A DNA stretch of 64,000 nucleotides from an uncultured Paracoccaceae bacterium (GCA_947492585.1 CANLND010000003.1:124001-188000); one strand, 5' to 3'. Shown: positions 10,079-19,508, counted from the stretch's first letter. The notes: generated by a model not told the origin, from the letters alone. Program-made: numbers and translations.

Positions 10079-11121
10079 CCAGTGTTCCGGATGTATCGTT
10101 GAAGTTCCCGTTTGAAACGCCTCCTGCAGAAGGCGAGGCGATTGAAATCGCCGAGGGCGTGTTGTGGATGCGCCTGCCACTGCCGATGGCGCTGGACCAT
10201 GTGAATGTCTACGCTCTGGATGACGGTGACAGCTGGACCGTAATTGACACCGGTATGAGCTCCCGCCGCACCCGCGCCCTTTGGGAGACACTGATGGCGG
10301 GGCCGCTGGCGGGAAAACCTGTGGCGCGTGTGGTGGTGACACACCACCATCCCGATCACGTCGGGCTGGCGGGGTGGTTCCAATCCGAACACGGCGCAGA
10401 GCTGGTCACGACCCGCACCGCTTGGCTGTTCTCAAGAATGCTGACCCTTGATGAACAAGACGTCTGGCCGGAAGAGACGCTTGCCTATTACCGCAGCGCT
10501 GGCATGGACAAAGAGTTTTACGACAAACGCGCAGCGGATCGTCCATTTAACTTCGCCGATACGGTCTATCCGATGCCACTGGGCTTTACCCGGATCAAAC
10601 AGGGCGACGTATTCCATATGGGCGGGCGCGATTGGGATGTGCACATCGGAAATGGGCACGCGCCCGAACATGCTACGTTCTGGAGTCGAGACGACAATCT
10701 GGTGATTACTGGCGATCAGATCTTGTCGTCGATCAGCCCCAATATCGGGGTCTATGCCACCGAACCCATGGCGGATCCATTGGGCGATTGGCTGGAGGCC
10801 TGTGAACGTCTGTCGTCTCTGGCGCGGCCGGATCATCTGGCGCTGGGCGGGCACAAGTTGCCTTTTTCCCGCCTGCCGCTGCGGATGCGCCAGCTGATTG
10901 ACAACCACCACGGTGCGCTTGAACGCCTGATGGAGGCCTTGGAAACGCCGCACACTGCGGCTGATTGTTTTCCTTATCTGTTTAAGCGCAGCATTGGGCC
11001 GGGAGAATACGGGCTGGCATTGGTGGAATCTGTGGCGCATGTGAACCATCTCTATCATCTGGGACAGGTCGAACGTTGGGCGCGTGACGATGGGGCTTGG
11101 CTTTATCAGCGCAAAGCGTAA
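10075..11121 (+). CDS. MBL-fold metallo-hydrolase
   Basis: VVTHHHPDHVGLAGWF motif; ATGA overlap with the preceding CDS. Confidence 0.92.
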   Translation: MTSVPDVSLKFPFETPPAEGEAIEIAEGVLWMRLPLPMALDHVNVYALDDGDSWTVIDTGMSSRRTRALWETLMAGPLAGKPVARVVVTHHHPDHVGLAGWFQSEHGAELVTTRTAWLFSRMLTLDEQDVWPEETLAYYRSAGMDKEFYDKRAADRPFNFADTVYPMPLGFTRIKQGDVFHMGGRDWDVHIGNGHAPEHATFWSRDDNLVITGDQILSSISPNIGVYATEPMADPLGDWLEACERLSSLARPDHLALGGHKLPFSRLPLRMRQLIDNHHGALERLMEALETPHTAADCFPYLFKRSIGPGEYGLALVESVAHVNHLYHLGQVERWARDDGAWLYQRKA

Positions 11122-11153
11122 TTCTGAACGCTACTGACCAAAGGGAGCAGACC

Positions 11154-11606
11154 ATGGACGACAAGATTGCAACCAGTGCCGAGGCCGCAGAGGCCGCTGT
11201 GCTGCCATGTGTGCACGAAGTGCATACTGACCCCGAGGCGTGCGTAGGGCTGACCAAAGTGCCCGCGAAACTACAGCAGCAGGATGAGACCAAAAGCGCG
11301 GCGCGCTGGGCCTATGAACGGCTGATCGTGTATATCCGCAACTTCGAAGAGCAGCTCGACGGCGAACATGAAGTGGCGATGGGGTTTGTCGGCGGTGACG
11401 CAGGTGTGCTGCGTATCGAAGGCATGGGCTATTATGATCCCGACCTACTCACCTTTTATGGCACAGATGGCAGCGGCGCGCGCACCCAGTTGATTGAACA
11501 TGTCTCACAATTGAGCGTGATGCTGCGGGCGGTGCCCAAGGCGGTGAAGGAAAAACCCGCCAATCGCATCGGGTTCCGTTTGGCGGCGGATCTTGACGAA
11601 GCCTAG
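11154..11606 (+). CDS. Conserved protein, probably DUF6173 family
   Basis: Intact 150-aa ORF AARWAYERLIVYIRNFEEQLDGEHEVAMGF; downstream of MBL gene. Confidence 0.7.
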   Translation: MDDKIATSAEAAEAAVLPCVHEVHTDPEACVGLTKVPAKLQQQDETKSAARWAYERLIVYIRNFEEQLDGEHEVAMGFVGGDAGVLRIEGMGYYDPDLLTFYGTDGSGARTQLIEHVSQLSVMLRAVPKAVKEKPANRIGFRLAADLDEA

Positions 11607-11766
11607 AGACTGATTCGGGTAAAATAAATGGGGATTGGGCGGTGCCCGACCCCCAAACACCGTAGGATTGGCGAATTTTTACCACCGCTGCGCCACATTG
11701 ACGTGGTGACACTGAATGGCAAATCCAGTATCCAGCGACAAAGATATGTGACGAGGATTAAAACGC

Positions 11767-11901
11767 ATGGCTGAACATAAACACGGCACCATGGACATCA
11801 CCGTTCAACGGCAGGCCTATGATGGATTCATCACTGCAATTGTACGCTGTAGTATTGCTGCTTTGGCGACATTGGTGTTCCTGGCGGTTTTCGCCATCTA
11901 A
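11767..11901 (+). CDS. aa3-type cytochrome c oxidase subunit IV (44 aa)
   Basis: Translation MAEHKHGTMDITVQRQAYDGFITAIVRCSIAALATLVFLAVFAI*; one C-terminal TM; MDI..Q..Y.GF motif typical of bacterial aa3 subunit IV; too short for the ORF track. Confidence 0.85.
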   Translation: MAEHKHGTMDITVQRQAYDGFITAIVRCSIAALATLVFLAVFAI

Positions 11902-11917
11902 TACCGGAGACACTCCG

Positions 11918-12529
11918 ATGAGAAAATTGCTGTGTTGTGCCTTGATGCTGGCCACGCTTGGGGCTTGTGCGGCACCACAGCAGCCAAATGCTGATCAGGC
12001 AACCTTAGATCAGGTTGCCTATAAAGATCCGAGCGGCCCGGCGCTGACATTGGTCACGGTGGTGAACAACCGCACCGGAAAAGGTGGCCATTCCGGACTG
12101 ATGGTCAGTGGCTCTGAGCGGGTGATCTTTGATCCGGCAGGGTCGTTCCATGCGGATGTCGTGCCAGAAAATAACGATGTGCTATATGGCATCTCTCCGG
12201 CGGTCTTTCAGGCCTACCGCAGCGCCCATGCGCGTACGACCTTTCATGTTGTCACGCAGCGTGTTCCGGTGACAGCCCAACAGGCTGAAATTGCGCTGCA
12301 ACTGGTCAAAGGCAACGGGCGCGTTCCCGGCGCGTTTTGTGCCAATGCGACATCTGGAATTTTGAAACAGGTGCCCGGTTTTGAACAGATCGAAACCACG
12401 TTCTATCCGGTTAAATTGTCCGAGCAGCTGGCCAGTTTCCCCGGTGTTGCGACGGAAAAATACTACGAAGGTGACGACGAAGACCTGAAACGTGGTATCG
12501 CGGCAAGCAATGCAGCGCTGAACAATTAA
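11918..12529 (+). CDS. Hypothetical lipoprotein
   Basis: Lipobox LATLGACAAP; intact ORF 16 nt after subunit IV. Confidence 0.75.
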   Translation: MRKLLCCALMLATLGACAAPQQPNADQATLDQVAYKDPSGPALTLVTVVNNRTGKGGHSGLMVSGSERVIFDPAGSFHADVVPENNDVLYGISPAVFQAYRSAHARTTFHVVTQRVPVTAQQAEIALQLVKGNGRVPGAFCANATSGILKQVPGFEQIETTFYPVKLSEQLASFPGVATEKYYEGDDEDLKRGIAASNAALNN

Positions 12530-12554
12530 TCACTGGGGCGCTACAGGCTACCGG

Positions 12555-12887
12555 TCACATCAGCGTCATCTGCACGACAATAAGTAATCCAGCCCCAACC
12601 GCCCCGGCCATCAGCACGTTTTTCGTCCAATAACCGATCGCAAAGGTCACGCAGGCCACGGCCAGATGCGGAGTGCTGAACTGACCGTTGGTGGGAGTCG
12701 GCCAGATAACCAATGGTGCCACAAGGGCCGGGATGACCGCCACAGCCGTGTAGCGCAGGTGACGCATCAGCCAAGCGGGCATGGCCCGACTGCCGACCAA
12801 TCCAATAAACAAAAAACGCAGTGCAAAACTGCCGATGGCCAGCCCAATGATCACGGTCCACAGGGTTAAGGGATCCAGGTGGGTCAT
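12555..12887 (-). CDS. azlD: AzlD domain-containing protein
   Basis: Small 4-TM protein RALPAWLMRHLRYTAVAVIPALVAPLV-type; start overlaps azlC stop. Confidence 0.88.
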   Translation of the reverse strand: MTHLDPLTLWTVIIGLAIGSFALRFLFIGLVGSRAMPAWLMRHLRYTAVAVIPALVAPLVIWPTPTNGQFSTPHLAVACVTFAIGYWTKNVLMAGAVGAGLLIVVQMTLM

Positions 12888-13618
12888 CAGGTCATCTCGT
12901 GTGGTTTTGGAGGGAGGCGGCGTTCCAGCCACAGCTCGGTTTGGGCGCCCGCCATCATTCCGACGGTTCCGGCGACGATCAGACCCAGATTAAAGGGCAG
13001 GGCGGTGGCGGGAAGGGCGCACAAAATTGCGGTGAAACAGGCCACCATATGGGCCGGGGTACGCAGCATGGGTCCAATCATTGCCAAAAAGGTCAGGGGC
13101 AGAACAAAATCCAACCCCCAGCTGTTTGGAACCTGCGCGCCAACATGCGCACCAATAACCGTTGCCAACATCCATCCCGGTGCAATCAGTGCACAGGTTC
13201 CAAAGAAATAGGCGAGCCGCTGCGGGACGGTCATGTCGGGGGTGTCTTCGAATTTCACGATCGACAGTGCATATGATTGATCGATTGTGAAATAGGCGGC
13301 GCAGGCCCGTTGCCACAGGGGTGCGGCACCCAAATATGGGGTCAGCGAGGCGGAATACATGGCGATCCGCAGATTGACCGCGAGCGCTGAGATTAACACG
13401 ATCACGGTTGGTGCTTGTTCTTGCAGCAACTGCAATGCGGTGAATTGGGCCGTTCCGGCAAACACCGCCAGTGAAAAGGCCAAGGCGGTCAGCACATCCA
13501 GCCCGGCCTCGGCCGCCAGTACGCCAAACAGCATGCCAAAGGGCATCGCAACCAAAAGAAAGGGGGTTCCATCGCGAAAACCGTTCCAGAATGCCGCTTT
13601 GGAGGTGGAGAATGCCAT
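12887..13618 (-). CDS. azlC: AzlC family branched-chain amino acid exporter subunit
   Basis: AFWNGFRDGTPFLLVAMPFGMLFGVLAAEAGL; ALAVNLRIAMYSASLTPYLG. Confidence 0.9.
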   Translation of the reverse strand: MAFSTSKAAFWNGFRDGTPFLLVAMPFGMLFGVLAAEAGLDVLTALAFSLAVFAGTAQFTALQLLQEQAPTVIVLISALAVNLRIAMYSASLTPYLGAAPLWQRACAAYFTIDQSYALSIVKFEDTPDMTVPQRLAYFFGTCALIAPGWMLATVIGAHVGAQVPNSWGLDFVLPLTFLAMIGPMLRTPAHMVACFTAILCALPATALPFNLGLIVAGTVGMMAGAQTELWLERRLPPKPHEMT

Positions 13619-13671
13619 CAGCTGTCCTTAGATTACAGACTATCGATAGGCGGGATCCGGGAGCAGTTCAA

Positions 13672-14556
13672 TTGGCAAAAACAGACGACGCTGCGTGTTA
13701 CGTGATTGCACCAGATCCCGGTAACGCCCGTTTGACACGCGCGGTGCAGGGCGTCGATCAGACCGGCGCGGTGCAGGATATTTCAGTGGTCGAAGAGCGG
13801 CCGTTGACGATTTTCCTGAACCGTCAGGAAATTGTGACGGCAATGACCATCGGCGATTATCCTGAATATCTGGCGTTGGGGTTCCTGCGCAATCAGGGGA
13901 TGCTGCGTCCTGACGATGACGTGACAGGCGTCGATTTCGACGAAGAGCTTGAAACCGTTGTGGTGCGCACCGCAGTTGAGACTTCACATGAAGACAAGCT
14001 GAAGAAAAAGACCCGCACGTCCGGTTGCGCCGTTGGCACGGTGTTTGGCGATATGATGGAAGGCCTCGAAGGCGTGCGTTTGCCGGAAACGCAGGTGCGC
14101 ACGTCCTGGCTTTATGGGTTGTCGCATCAGATCAATCGCACGCCCTCGCTGTATTTGGAGGCTGGCGCGATCCACGGTACGGTTCTGTGCACGCAGGATC
14201 AGCCCCTCGTCTATATGGAGGACGTCGGACGGCACAACGCGGTGGACAAAATTGCAGGCTGGATGATGTCCGAGAAGGTCCCCGCGGCGGACAAAATACT
14301 TTATACGACCGGCCGCTTGACATCGGAAATGGTGATCAAAACAGCGATGATGGGTATCCCCGTGCTGGTGTCGCGCTCTGGCTTCACGGCATGGGGGGTT
14401 GAAATCGCGCGCGATATTGGCCTGACCTTGATTGGACGGATGCGGGGGCAACGGTTTGTCTGCCTGGCGGGCGATGAACGCCTGATCCGTGATCAAGACC
14501 CCAAAGACGCTCCGGATGAGCCCCAGAAACACCGCCGCAAAGGCGCGGGCGGGTGA
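13672..14556 (+). CDS. fdhD: Formate dehydrogenase accessory sulfurtransferase FdhD (TTG start inferred)
   Basis: RTSGCAVGTVFGDMMEG, VYMEDVGRHNAVDKIAGW, TTGRLTSEMVIKTAMMGIPVLVSRSGFTAWGVEIA. Confidence 0.88.
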   Translation: MAKTDDAACYVIAPDPGNARLTRAVQGVDQTGAVQDISVVEERPLTIFLNRQEIVTAMTIGDYPEYLALGFLRNQGMLRPDDDVTGVDFDEELETVVVRTAVETSHEDKLKKKTRTSGCAVGTVFGDMMEGLEGVRLPETQVRTSWLYGLSHQINRTPSLYLEAGAIHGTVLCTQDQPLVYMEDVGRHNAVDKIAGWMMSEKVPAADKILYTTGRLTSEMVIKTAMMGIPVLVSRSGFTAWGVEIARDIGLTLIGRMRGQRFVCLAGDERLIRDQDPKDAPDEPQKHRRKGAGG

Positions 14557-14575
14557 CAGGTTGAAAGGTCACGAT

Positions 14576-15214
14576 ATGAACAAGCCACTGGGAGTCATCC
14601 TTGCAGGAGGGCTGGCCACCCGTATGGGCGGCGGCGACAAGGGGTTATTGCCACTTGGGGATCGCACGGTGTTGCAGCATGTGGTGGATCGGTTCGCGCC
14701 GCAGGTGGCGGGGTTTGCGATCAACGCCAATGGCGACCCCGAACGGTTCTCAGAATTTCAGGTGCCGGTTGTGGCGGACAGTATCGCAGGCTTTGCCGGG
14801 CCCTTGGCGGGGGTTTTGGCCGGGTTGGACTGGGCCGCGTCTGAGGGCGCGGACACCATTGTAACCGCTGCGGCAGATACGCCGTTTTACCCCACGGATC
14901 TGGTGGCGCGTTTGATGGAGGCGGCACAGGGGCAGACCCATCCGCTGGTGTTGGCCGCCACCCCGCGCACTGCTGACGAGGCTCTGAAATCAGGGGGCGG
15001 GCGCCGGGTGAACCGGCATCCAACCTTTGGGTTGTGGCCCGTTGCCCTGCGTGACGACCTGCGTGCGGCCCTTCAGGATGGTCTGCGCAAGGTGGTGATG
15101 TGGACGGATCAACATGCAGGGCGCGAATGCCTGTTTGAGGACACGCCGTTTGATCCGTTTTTTAACGTCAATACCCCCGAAGATTTGCAGCGTGCCCAAG
15201 GATTACTGCCATGA
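14576..15214 (+). CDS. mobA: Molybdenum cofactor guanylyltransferase
   Basis: PLGVILAGGLATRMGGGDKGLLPLGDRTVLQHV. Confidence 0.95.
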   Translation: MNKPLGVILAGGLATRMGGGDKGLLPLGDRTVLQHVVDRFAPQVAGFAINANGDPERFSEFQVPVVADSIAGFAGPLAGVLAGLDWAASEGADTIVTAAADTPFYPTDLVARLMEAAQGQTHPLVLAATPRTADEALKSGGGRRVNRHPTFGLWPVALRDDLRAALQDGLRKVVMWTDQHAGRECLFEDTPFDPFFNVNTPEDLQRAQGLLP

Positions 15215-15702
15215 AGGTTTATGGGGTCACGGGCTGGAAGAATAACGGAAAAACCGGTTTGATGGAGCGGCTGGTGGCGGAATTCACCGGGCAAGGTCTG
15301 CGCGTGTCCACACTGAAACACGCCCATCACGCAACGGATGTGGATCACGAAGGCACAGACAGCTATCGTCATCGCACGGCTGGAGCGCAAGAGGTGGTGC
15401 TGGCCTCTGCGCATCGGGTTGCCGTGATGCAGGAGCTGCGGGGGGCACTGGAACCCAGTCTGATTGAGCTGCTGGCGCGGATGACCCCGGTTGATCTGAT
15501 CTTGGTCGAAGGTTACAAAAACGCGCCCCACCCCAAGATCGAAGCCCACCGCGTGGTCGCGGGTCAGCCCTTGATCGCACCGAATGATCCCACCATTCGG
15601 GCGGTGGCCAGTGACACGCCGATGGACCTGGACCGCCCCGTGTTTGATCTGAACGACACGTTGGCAATTGCCACGTTTATTGCGAATGATCTTGGCCTGT
15701 AA
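15211..15702 (+). CDS. mobB: Molybdopterin-guanine dinucleotide biosynthesis protein B
   Basis: KVYGVTGWKNNGKTGLMERLVAE P-loop; ATGA overlap with mobA. Confidence 0.93.
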   Translation: MKVYGVTGWKNNGKTGLMERLVAEFTGQGLRVSTLKHAHHATDVDHEGTDSYRHRTAGAQEVVLASAHRVAVMQELRGALEPSLIELLARMTPVDLILVEGYKNAPHPKIEAHRVVAGQPLIAPNDPTIRAVASDTPMDLDRPVFDLNDTLAIATFIANDLGL

Positions 15703-15773
15703 GGCAGCTCTGAAGCGCTACGGACCATCAAAATTGGACCTAAGTCCCATACCAGTCCCCACAAGAGGCCCTG

Positions 15774-17030
15774 ATGACCCTGACCCCACCGCCCCTACGC
15801 AATGATTGTTTTGCCCTGCCTACGGGTGTTGATTGGACGCCGGTAGATGAGGCCTTGGCCTTGTTGAAGACGCGTATGCACCCGGTGACGGGAGAAGAGA
15901 CCGTGCCACTGGATCAGGCCTTGGGCCGGGTGTTGAGCCGGGACGTCCTTGCGCTGCGCTCCAATCCACCTTTGCCAAATACGGCGGTGGATGGCTATGG
16001 TTTTGCCGGGGCAGTGGTAGAGGGGAGCCATGTCCTACCCTTGATCACAGGGCGCGCGGCGGCGGGGCTTGCCTTTGAGGGGGTGGTGCCCAGAGGTCAT
16101 GCCATTCGTATTTTGACCGGCGCAAGCCTGCCCAAGGGGGTAGATACGGTCATCTTGCAAGAGGATGTCACTGTGGATGAAACACATGTGGCGTTTCGCG
16201 GGCCGCTGAAACAGGGGGCCAACACACGCAAGGCGGGTGAGGATGTACAGGAGGGGGGCTGTATTCTGCCTGAGGGGCGGCGGGTGACGCCCGCGGATCT
16301 TGCACTGGCGTCTGCGACGGGGCACGCGCATCTGTGGGTACGACGCAAGTTGCGGGTTGGGGTTTTGTCGACTGGGGATGAACTGGTGGAACCGGGGCAG
16401 GCGGCACGACCGGGGCAGATTTACGATGCCAATCGACCGATGCTCTTGGCGCTGTTGCAGCACATGGGGTTTGAGAGCCGCGATCTGGGAGCCGTTGCCG
16501 ATGACCGAGAGATGCTGCGCGCGCGGTTGACAGAGGGGGCGGCACATACGGATGTGATCCTGACCAGTGGCGGCGCATCTGCGGGGGACGAGGATCATGT
16601 CTCGGCGCTGTTGCGCGACACCGGTGCCTTGCAGGAATGGCGGATCGCGCTGAAGCCAGGACGCCCGCTGGCGCTGGCGATGTGGGAGGGCACCCCGGTG
16701 TTTGGGTTGCCGGGCAATCCGGTTGCTGCCTTGGTCTGTACGCTGATTTTTGCCCGTCCGGCGATGGCGGTGTTGTCTGGGGCCGCGTGGCAGGTGCCCC
16801 AGGGGATGGATTTGCCCGCAGCATTTTCTAAGAGCAAAAAGCCTGGGCGGCGCGAATACTTGCGTGCGCGGGTACGCGACGGTCAGGTTGAGGTGTTCCG
16901 CTCTGAAGGGTCTGGCCGAATCAGTGGGTTGAGCTGGGCAGAGGGACTGGTGGAGTTGCCGGATGGTGCCGTGCAGATCTCCCCCGGAGATCTGGTGCGC
17001 TACATCCCATATGATAGCTTTTATTCCTAA
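15774..17030 (+). CDS. moeA: Molybdopterin molybdotransferase
   Basis: NTAVDGYGFAG, STGDELVEPGQ, TSGGASAGDEDHV, GLPGNPVAALV. Confidence 0.95.
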   Translation: MTLTPPPLRNDCFALPTGVDWTPVDEALALLKTRMHPVTGEETVPLDQALGRVLSRDVLALRSNPPLPNTAVDGYGFAGAVVEGSHVLPLITGRAAAGLAFEGVVPRGHAIRILTGASLPKGVDTVILQEDVTVDETHVAFRGPLKQGANTRKAGEDVQEGGCILPEGRRVTPADLALASATGHAHLWVRRKLRVGVLSTGDELVEPGQAARPGQIYDANRPMLLALLQHMGFESRDLGAVADDREMLRARLTEGAAHTDVILTSGGASAGDEDHVSALLRDTGALQEWRIALKPGRPLALAMWEGTPVFGLPGNPVAALVCTLIFARPAMAVLSGAAWQVPQGMDLPAAFSKSKKPGRREYLRARVRDGQVEVFRSEGSGRISGLSWAEGLVELPDGAVQISPGDLVRYIPYDSFYS

Positions 17031-17041
17031 CCGCGCAGCAG

Positions 17042-17118
17042 TGCCTCCCGCCTGTCGACGATGCCCCTAAGGGACACCGGTGCCAGTTGGGCCGGGCGCC
17101 GTGCCAAAGGCACGGCGC
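17042..17118. repeat. Degenerate member of the intergenic palindromic element, copy C
   Basis: cctcccgcctgtcg..tgcccctaagggaca..gttgggc-cgg-[gcgccgtgcc aaa ggcacggcgc]; terminal palindrome shares gcgccgtgc/gcacggcgc with copy A. Confidence 0.55.
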
Positions 17119-17283
17119 TGCACCGCGCCTCACGTCGGGGGGGCGACAGTGAGCGCGGGTACAAGAGATTAATCACACGGTTAATTAGAGTGAGACTGGC
17201 GCGGTGCTGCGCCCTACGGGCGTGCGGCATGTTTTTATGCCGAAAAACGCCGGGCGGGTGCGCTTTGGCGGATAGGCGTTGTG

Positions 17284-18300
17284 TCAGTCAAAAGTGCCGG
17301 CAACACGCCCCAGCAGCATAAAGGCGCGGGCGGTGCGGGTTTCGCTGATGGCGGCGACCTCAGAATCCGTCGCGCTGCCCTCAAAATCCACAAACATCTG
17401 ATCAAAGCGCCGCAGGAAGTGATGCGCCGCATCGCGAAAAATCGGATCCTGTTTCATCCGCGCGGCCGAAAGTGCCAGAGAGGTGCGATCCCGCACGCCA
17501 CCCAGGGCCGCCACTTCACGTCCGCGCGCGCCCTTGGCAAACTGGCGCCACACTTCGGGACGGGCCATATCGGGATGCAGATCGTCCATGTAAATGCCGT
17601 CCTGACTGAGCAATGTCAGCACGTCCTGCGCGGCCTGAATGACCTGGCTGGCGCGACGGTCTTGTAGTGCAAGGCGCAGGGCCGTGAACCCGGCCTCATC
17701 TTCGGCCGTTTCTGGGAAGTTCAAGGCCCGGATGAATTGGTCCACCGGAAGCGGCGGGTGCATGTCTTCGGCTGAGGTGCCAAGCGCCAGTGCCCCTTGA
17801 TCTTCTACGGGAAGCTCGGGGTTTCGCGTGGGGATCGCCACACGGCTGGGATCTGTGCGACTGCTTTGAAATGTCGCCAGCGCGGTTTCGGTCTTGCGCG
17901 CGGTTTCGGCGATCTCTTCCAGTTTTTGGGCCACCGAGGGTTCAGTCACCGTCACCGCATGTTGCGTCTGGTTCAAAACGCTGGCCTGCAGGGCTTCGAC
18001 TATCTCGGAGATGCGCGCCGTTTCCTGCGCCGAAATGCGGGCCGTGCGCAGGCTTAGCGCGCAGCCCCAAACCAGCAGCACCGGCACAATCAACACCAAG
18101 AGCGATAGAATCGGATCGGACCACAGCGCGGCGTCGGAGGCGCCAAACAGCAGATCCCCCAGCATAAACACCACAACCCACAACAGGCTGAGCCCCAGCG
18201 CCACGACCTCCGCGAGACCCAATGAGAGGCTCTCACCCCGATCAAGCGGTGGCAATGGCGGGATTGGCAGTCGCTTTTGATTGATGGGGGAGCCTGTCAT
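17284..18300 (-). CDS. Conserved hypothetical membrane protein
   Basis: Intact 338-aa ORF with two N-terminal TM segments; next to greA. Confidence 0.8.
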   Translation of the reverse strand: MTGSPINQKRLPIPPLPPLDRGESLSLGLAEVVALGLSLLWVVVFMLGDLLFGASDAALWSDPILSLLVLIVPVLLVWGCALSLRTARISAQETARISEIVEALQASVLNQTQHAVTVTEPSVAQKLEEIAETARKTETALATFQSSRTDPSRVAIPTRNPELPVEDQGALALGTSAEDMHPPLPVDQFIRALNFPETAEDEAGFTALRLALQDRRASQVIQAAQDVLTLLSQDGIYMDDLHPDMARPEVWRQFAKGARGREVAALGGVRDRTSLALSAARMKQDPIFRDAAHHFLRRFDQMFVDFEGSATDSEVAAISETRTARAFMLLGRVAGTFD

Positions 18301-18319
18301 GGCGGCGCTCAGCTTTGGG

Positions 18320-18790
18320 TCAGGAAAAGTTAATGGTCAAAATCTCATAAGAGCGCACACCACCGGGGGTGCGCACGTCAACGCTGTCACCTTCTTCCTT
18401 GCCAATCAAGGCACGTGCGATGGGAGATTTGATATTTAGCAACCCGGCTTCGATGTTGGCTTCATATTCGCCAACGATCTGCCAGGATTTCTCTTCGTCG
18501 GTGTCTTCATCCACCACGGTGACCTTGGCACCAAATTTAATTGCGCCGGACAATTTGGAGGGATTAATCACATCGGCCAAAGACAGGATGCCTTCCAGCT
18601 CTTTGACGCGACCTTCGATAAAGGACTGCTTTTCGCGCGCCGAGTGGTATTCGGCGTTCTCCGACAGGTCGCCCAGCTCGCGCGCTTCGGCGATGGCCCG
18701 GATGATTGCGGGGCGCTCCACCGATTTTAGGTTTTTCAGCTCTGCTTCAAGTGCGGCAAAGCCATTCGGCGTCATCGGGATCTTTTCCAT
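18320..18790 (-). CDS. greA: Transcription elongation factor GreA
   Basis: [61 protein letters not shown]. Confidence 0.97.
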   Translation of the reverse strand: MEKIPMTPNGFAALEAELKNLKSVERPAIIRAIAEARELGDLSENAEYHSAREKQSFIEGRVKELEGILSLADVINPSKLSGAIKFGAKVTVVDEDTDEEKSWQIVGEYEANIEAGLLNIKSPIARALIGKEEGDSVDVRTPGGVRSYEILTINFS

Positions 18791-19007
18791 GCGAATGTCC
18801 AGGTCTTTATGTCTGTGCTGGCAATAGCGGTTAAGGTTCTGTTCGAACAGTGTCGCCCCGCGACAAGACTGCAGCGGGGCGGGTGAACACGTTGGCAGAT
18901 ACCTGACCCAATCCCGGCCAAAATTGCAAGAGGGGGGCGGGGTCTCTCCACAGAGATTTGCTTAATTTACCTGACGCAGCAGCGACATATGGCCGATTTT
19001 GACGCTT

Positions 19008-19409
19008 TTATGCTGGGTTTGCGTCCTCGGTGTCGTAACAGACCACTTCAAATTCGACACCGTTGTCATCGTTGAAATAGAACCGGCGCCCCGGTTCGTA
19101 GTCGGCGTGATTGATCGGTTTGAAGCCCTGCTCGCGCACCAATTTTTCTGTTGCGGCGTCGTCCTCGACCACCACCGCCAAGTGATTCAATGCCCCGCGT
19201 GTGGTGTAGCTGTAGGGCGGATCTGAGACCTCAGACGGGGGCGAGTAGAGCGCGATATAGCTGGTGTCGCTGCCAATATGGATGGTGTGTCCGTTGTCTT
19301 TTGCATCTCCTTGCCAACGGATGTGCCAGCCAAAGACCTGCGTCATCCACGCGGCTGTTTCGGCCGGGTTGGCAACGGTGATGTTGGCATGTTCAAGGGT
19401 TGCAGTCAT
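19008..19409 (-). CDS. VOC family (glyoxalase-like) protein
   Basis: MTATLEHANITVANPAETAAWM..NHLAVVVEDDAA..GRRFYFNDDNGVEFEVVCY. Confidence 0.9.
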   Translation of the reverse strand: MTATLEHANITVANPAETAAWMTQVFGWHIRWQGDAKDNGHTIHIGSDTSYIALYSPPSEVSDPPYSYTTRGALNHLAVVVEDDAATEKLVREQGFKPINHADYEPGRRFYFNDDNGVEFEVVCYDTEDANPA

Positions 19410-19470
19410 GAAAGTCTCTCCTGAGTATCGGGATGATTGTATTGACGTGCTTTGAACGCTAATTTCTAAA

Positions 19471-19488
19471 CCTAACTTTAAGTCAAGG
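19471..19488. promoter_or_regulatory. Candidate SoxR operator between divergent VOC gene and soxR
   Basis: cctaactttaagtcaagg: CCT..AGG ends and central ACTT-T-AAGT dyad, partly matching CCTCAAGTTAACTTGAGG. Confidence 0.4.
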
Positions 19489-19508
19489 AAAAAATGCAGG
19501 AGGGACTC

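Noticed and set aside
17168-17186. CtrA-like TTAA-N-TTAA site
   Set aside because: Spacing is 8 rather than 7 and it lies between convergent genes, not in a promoter
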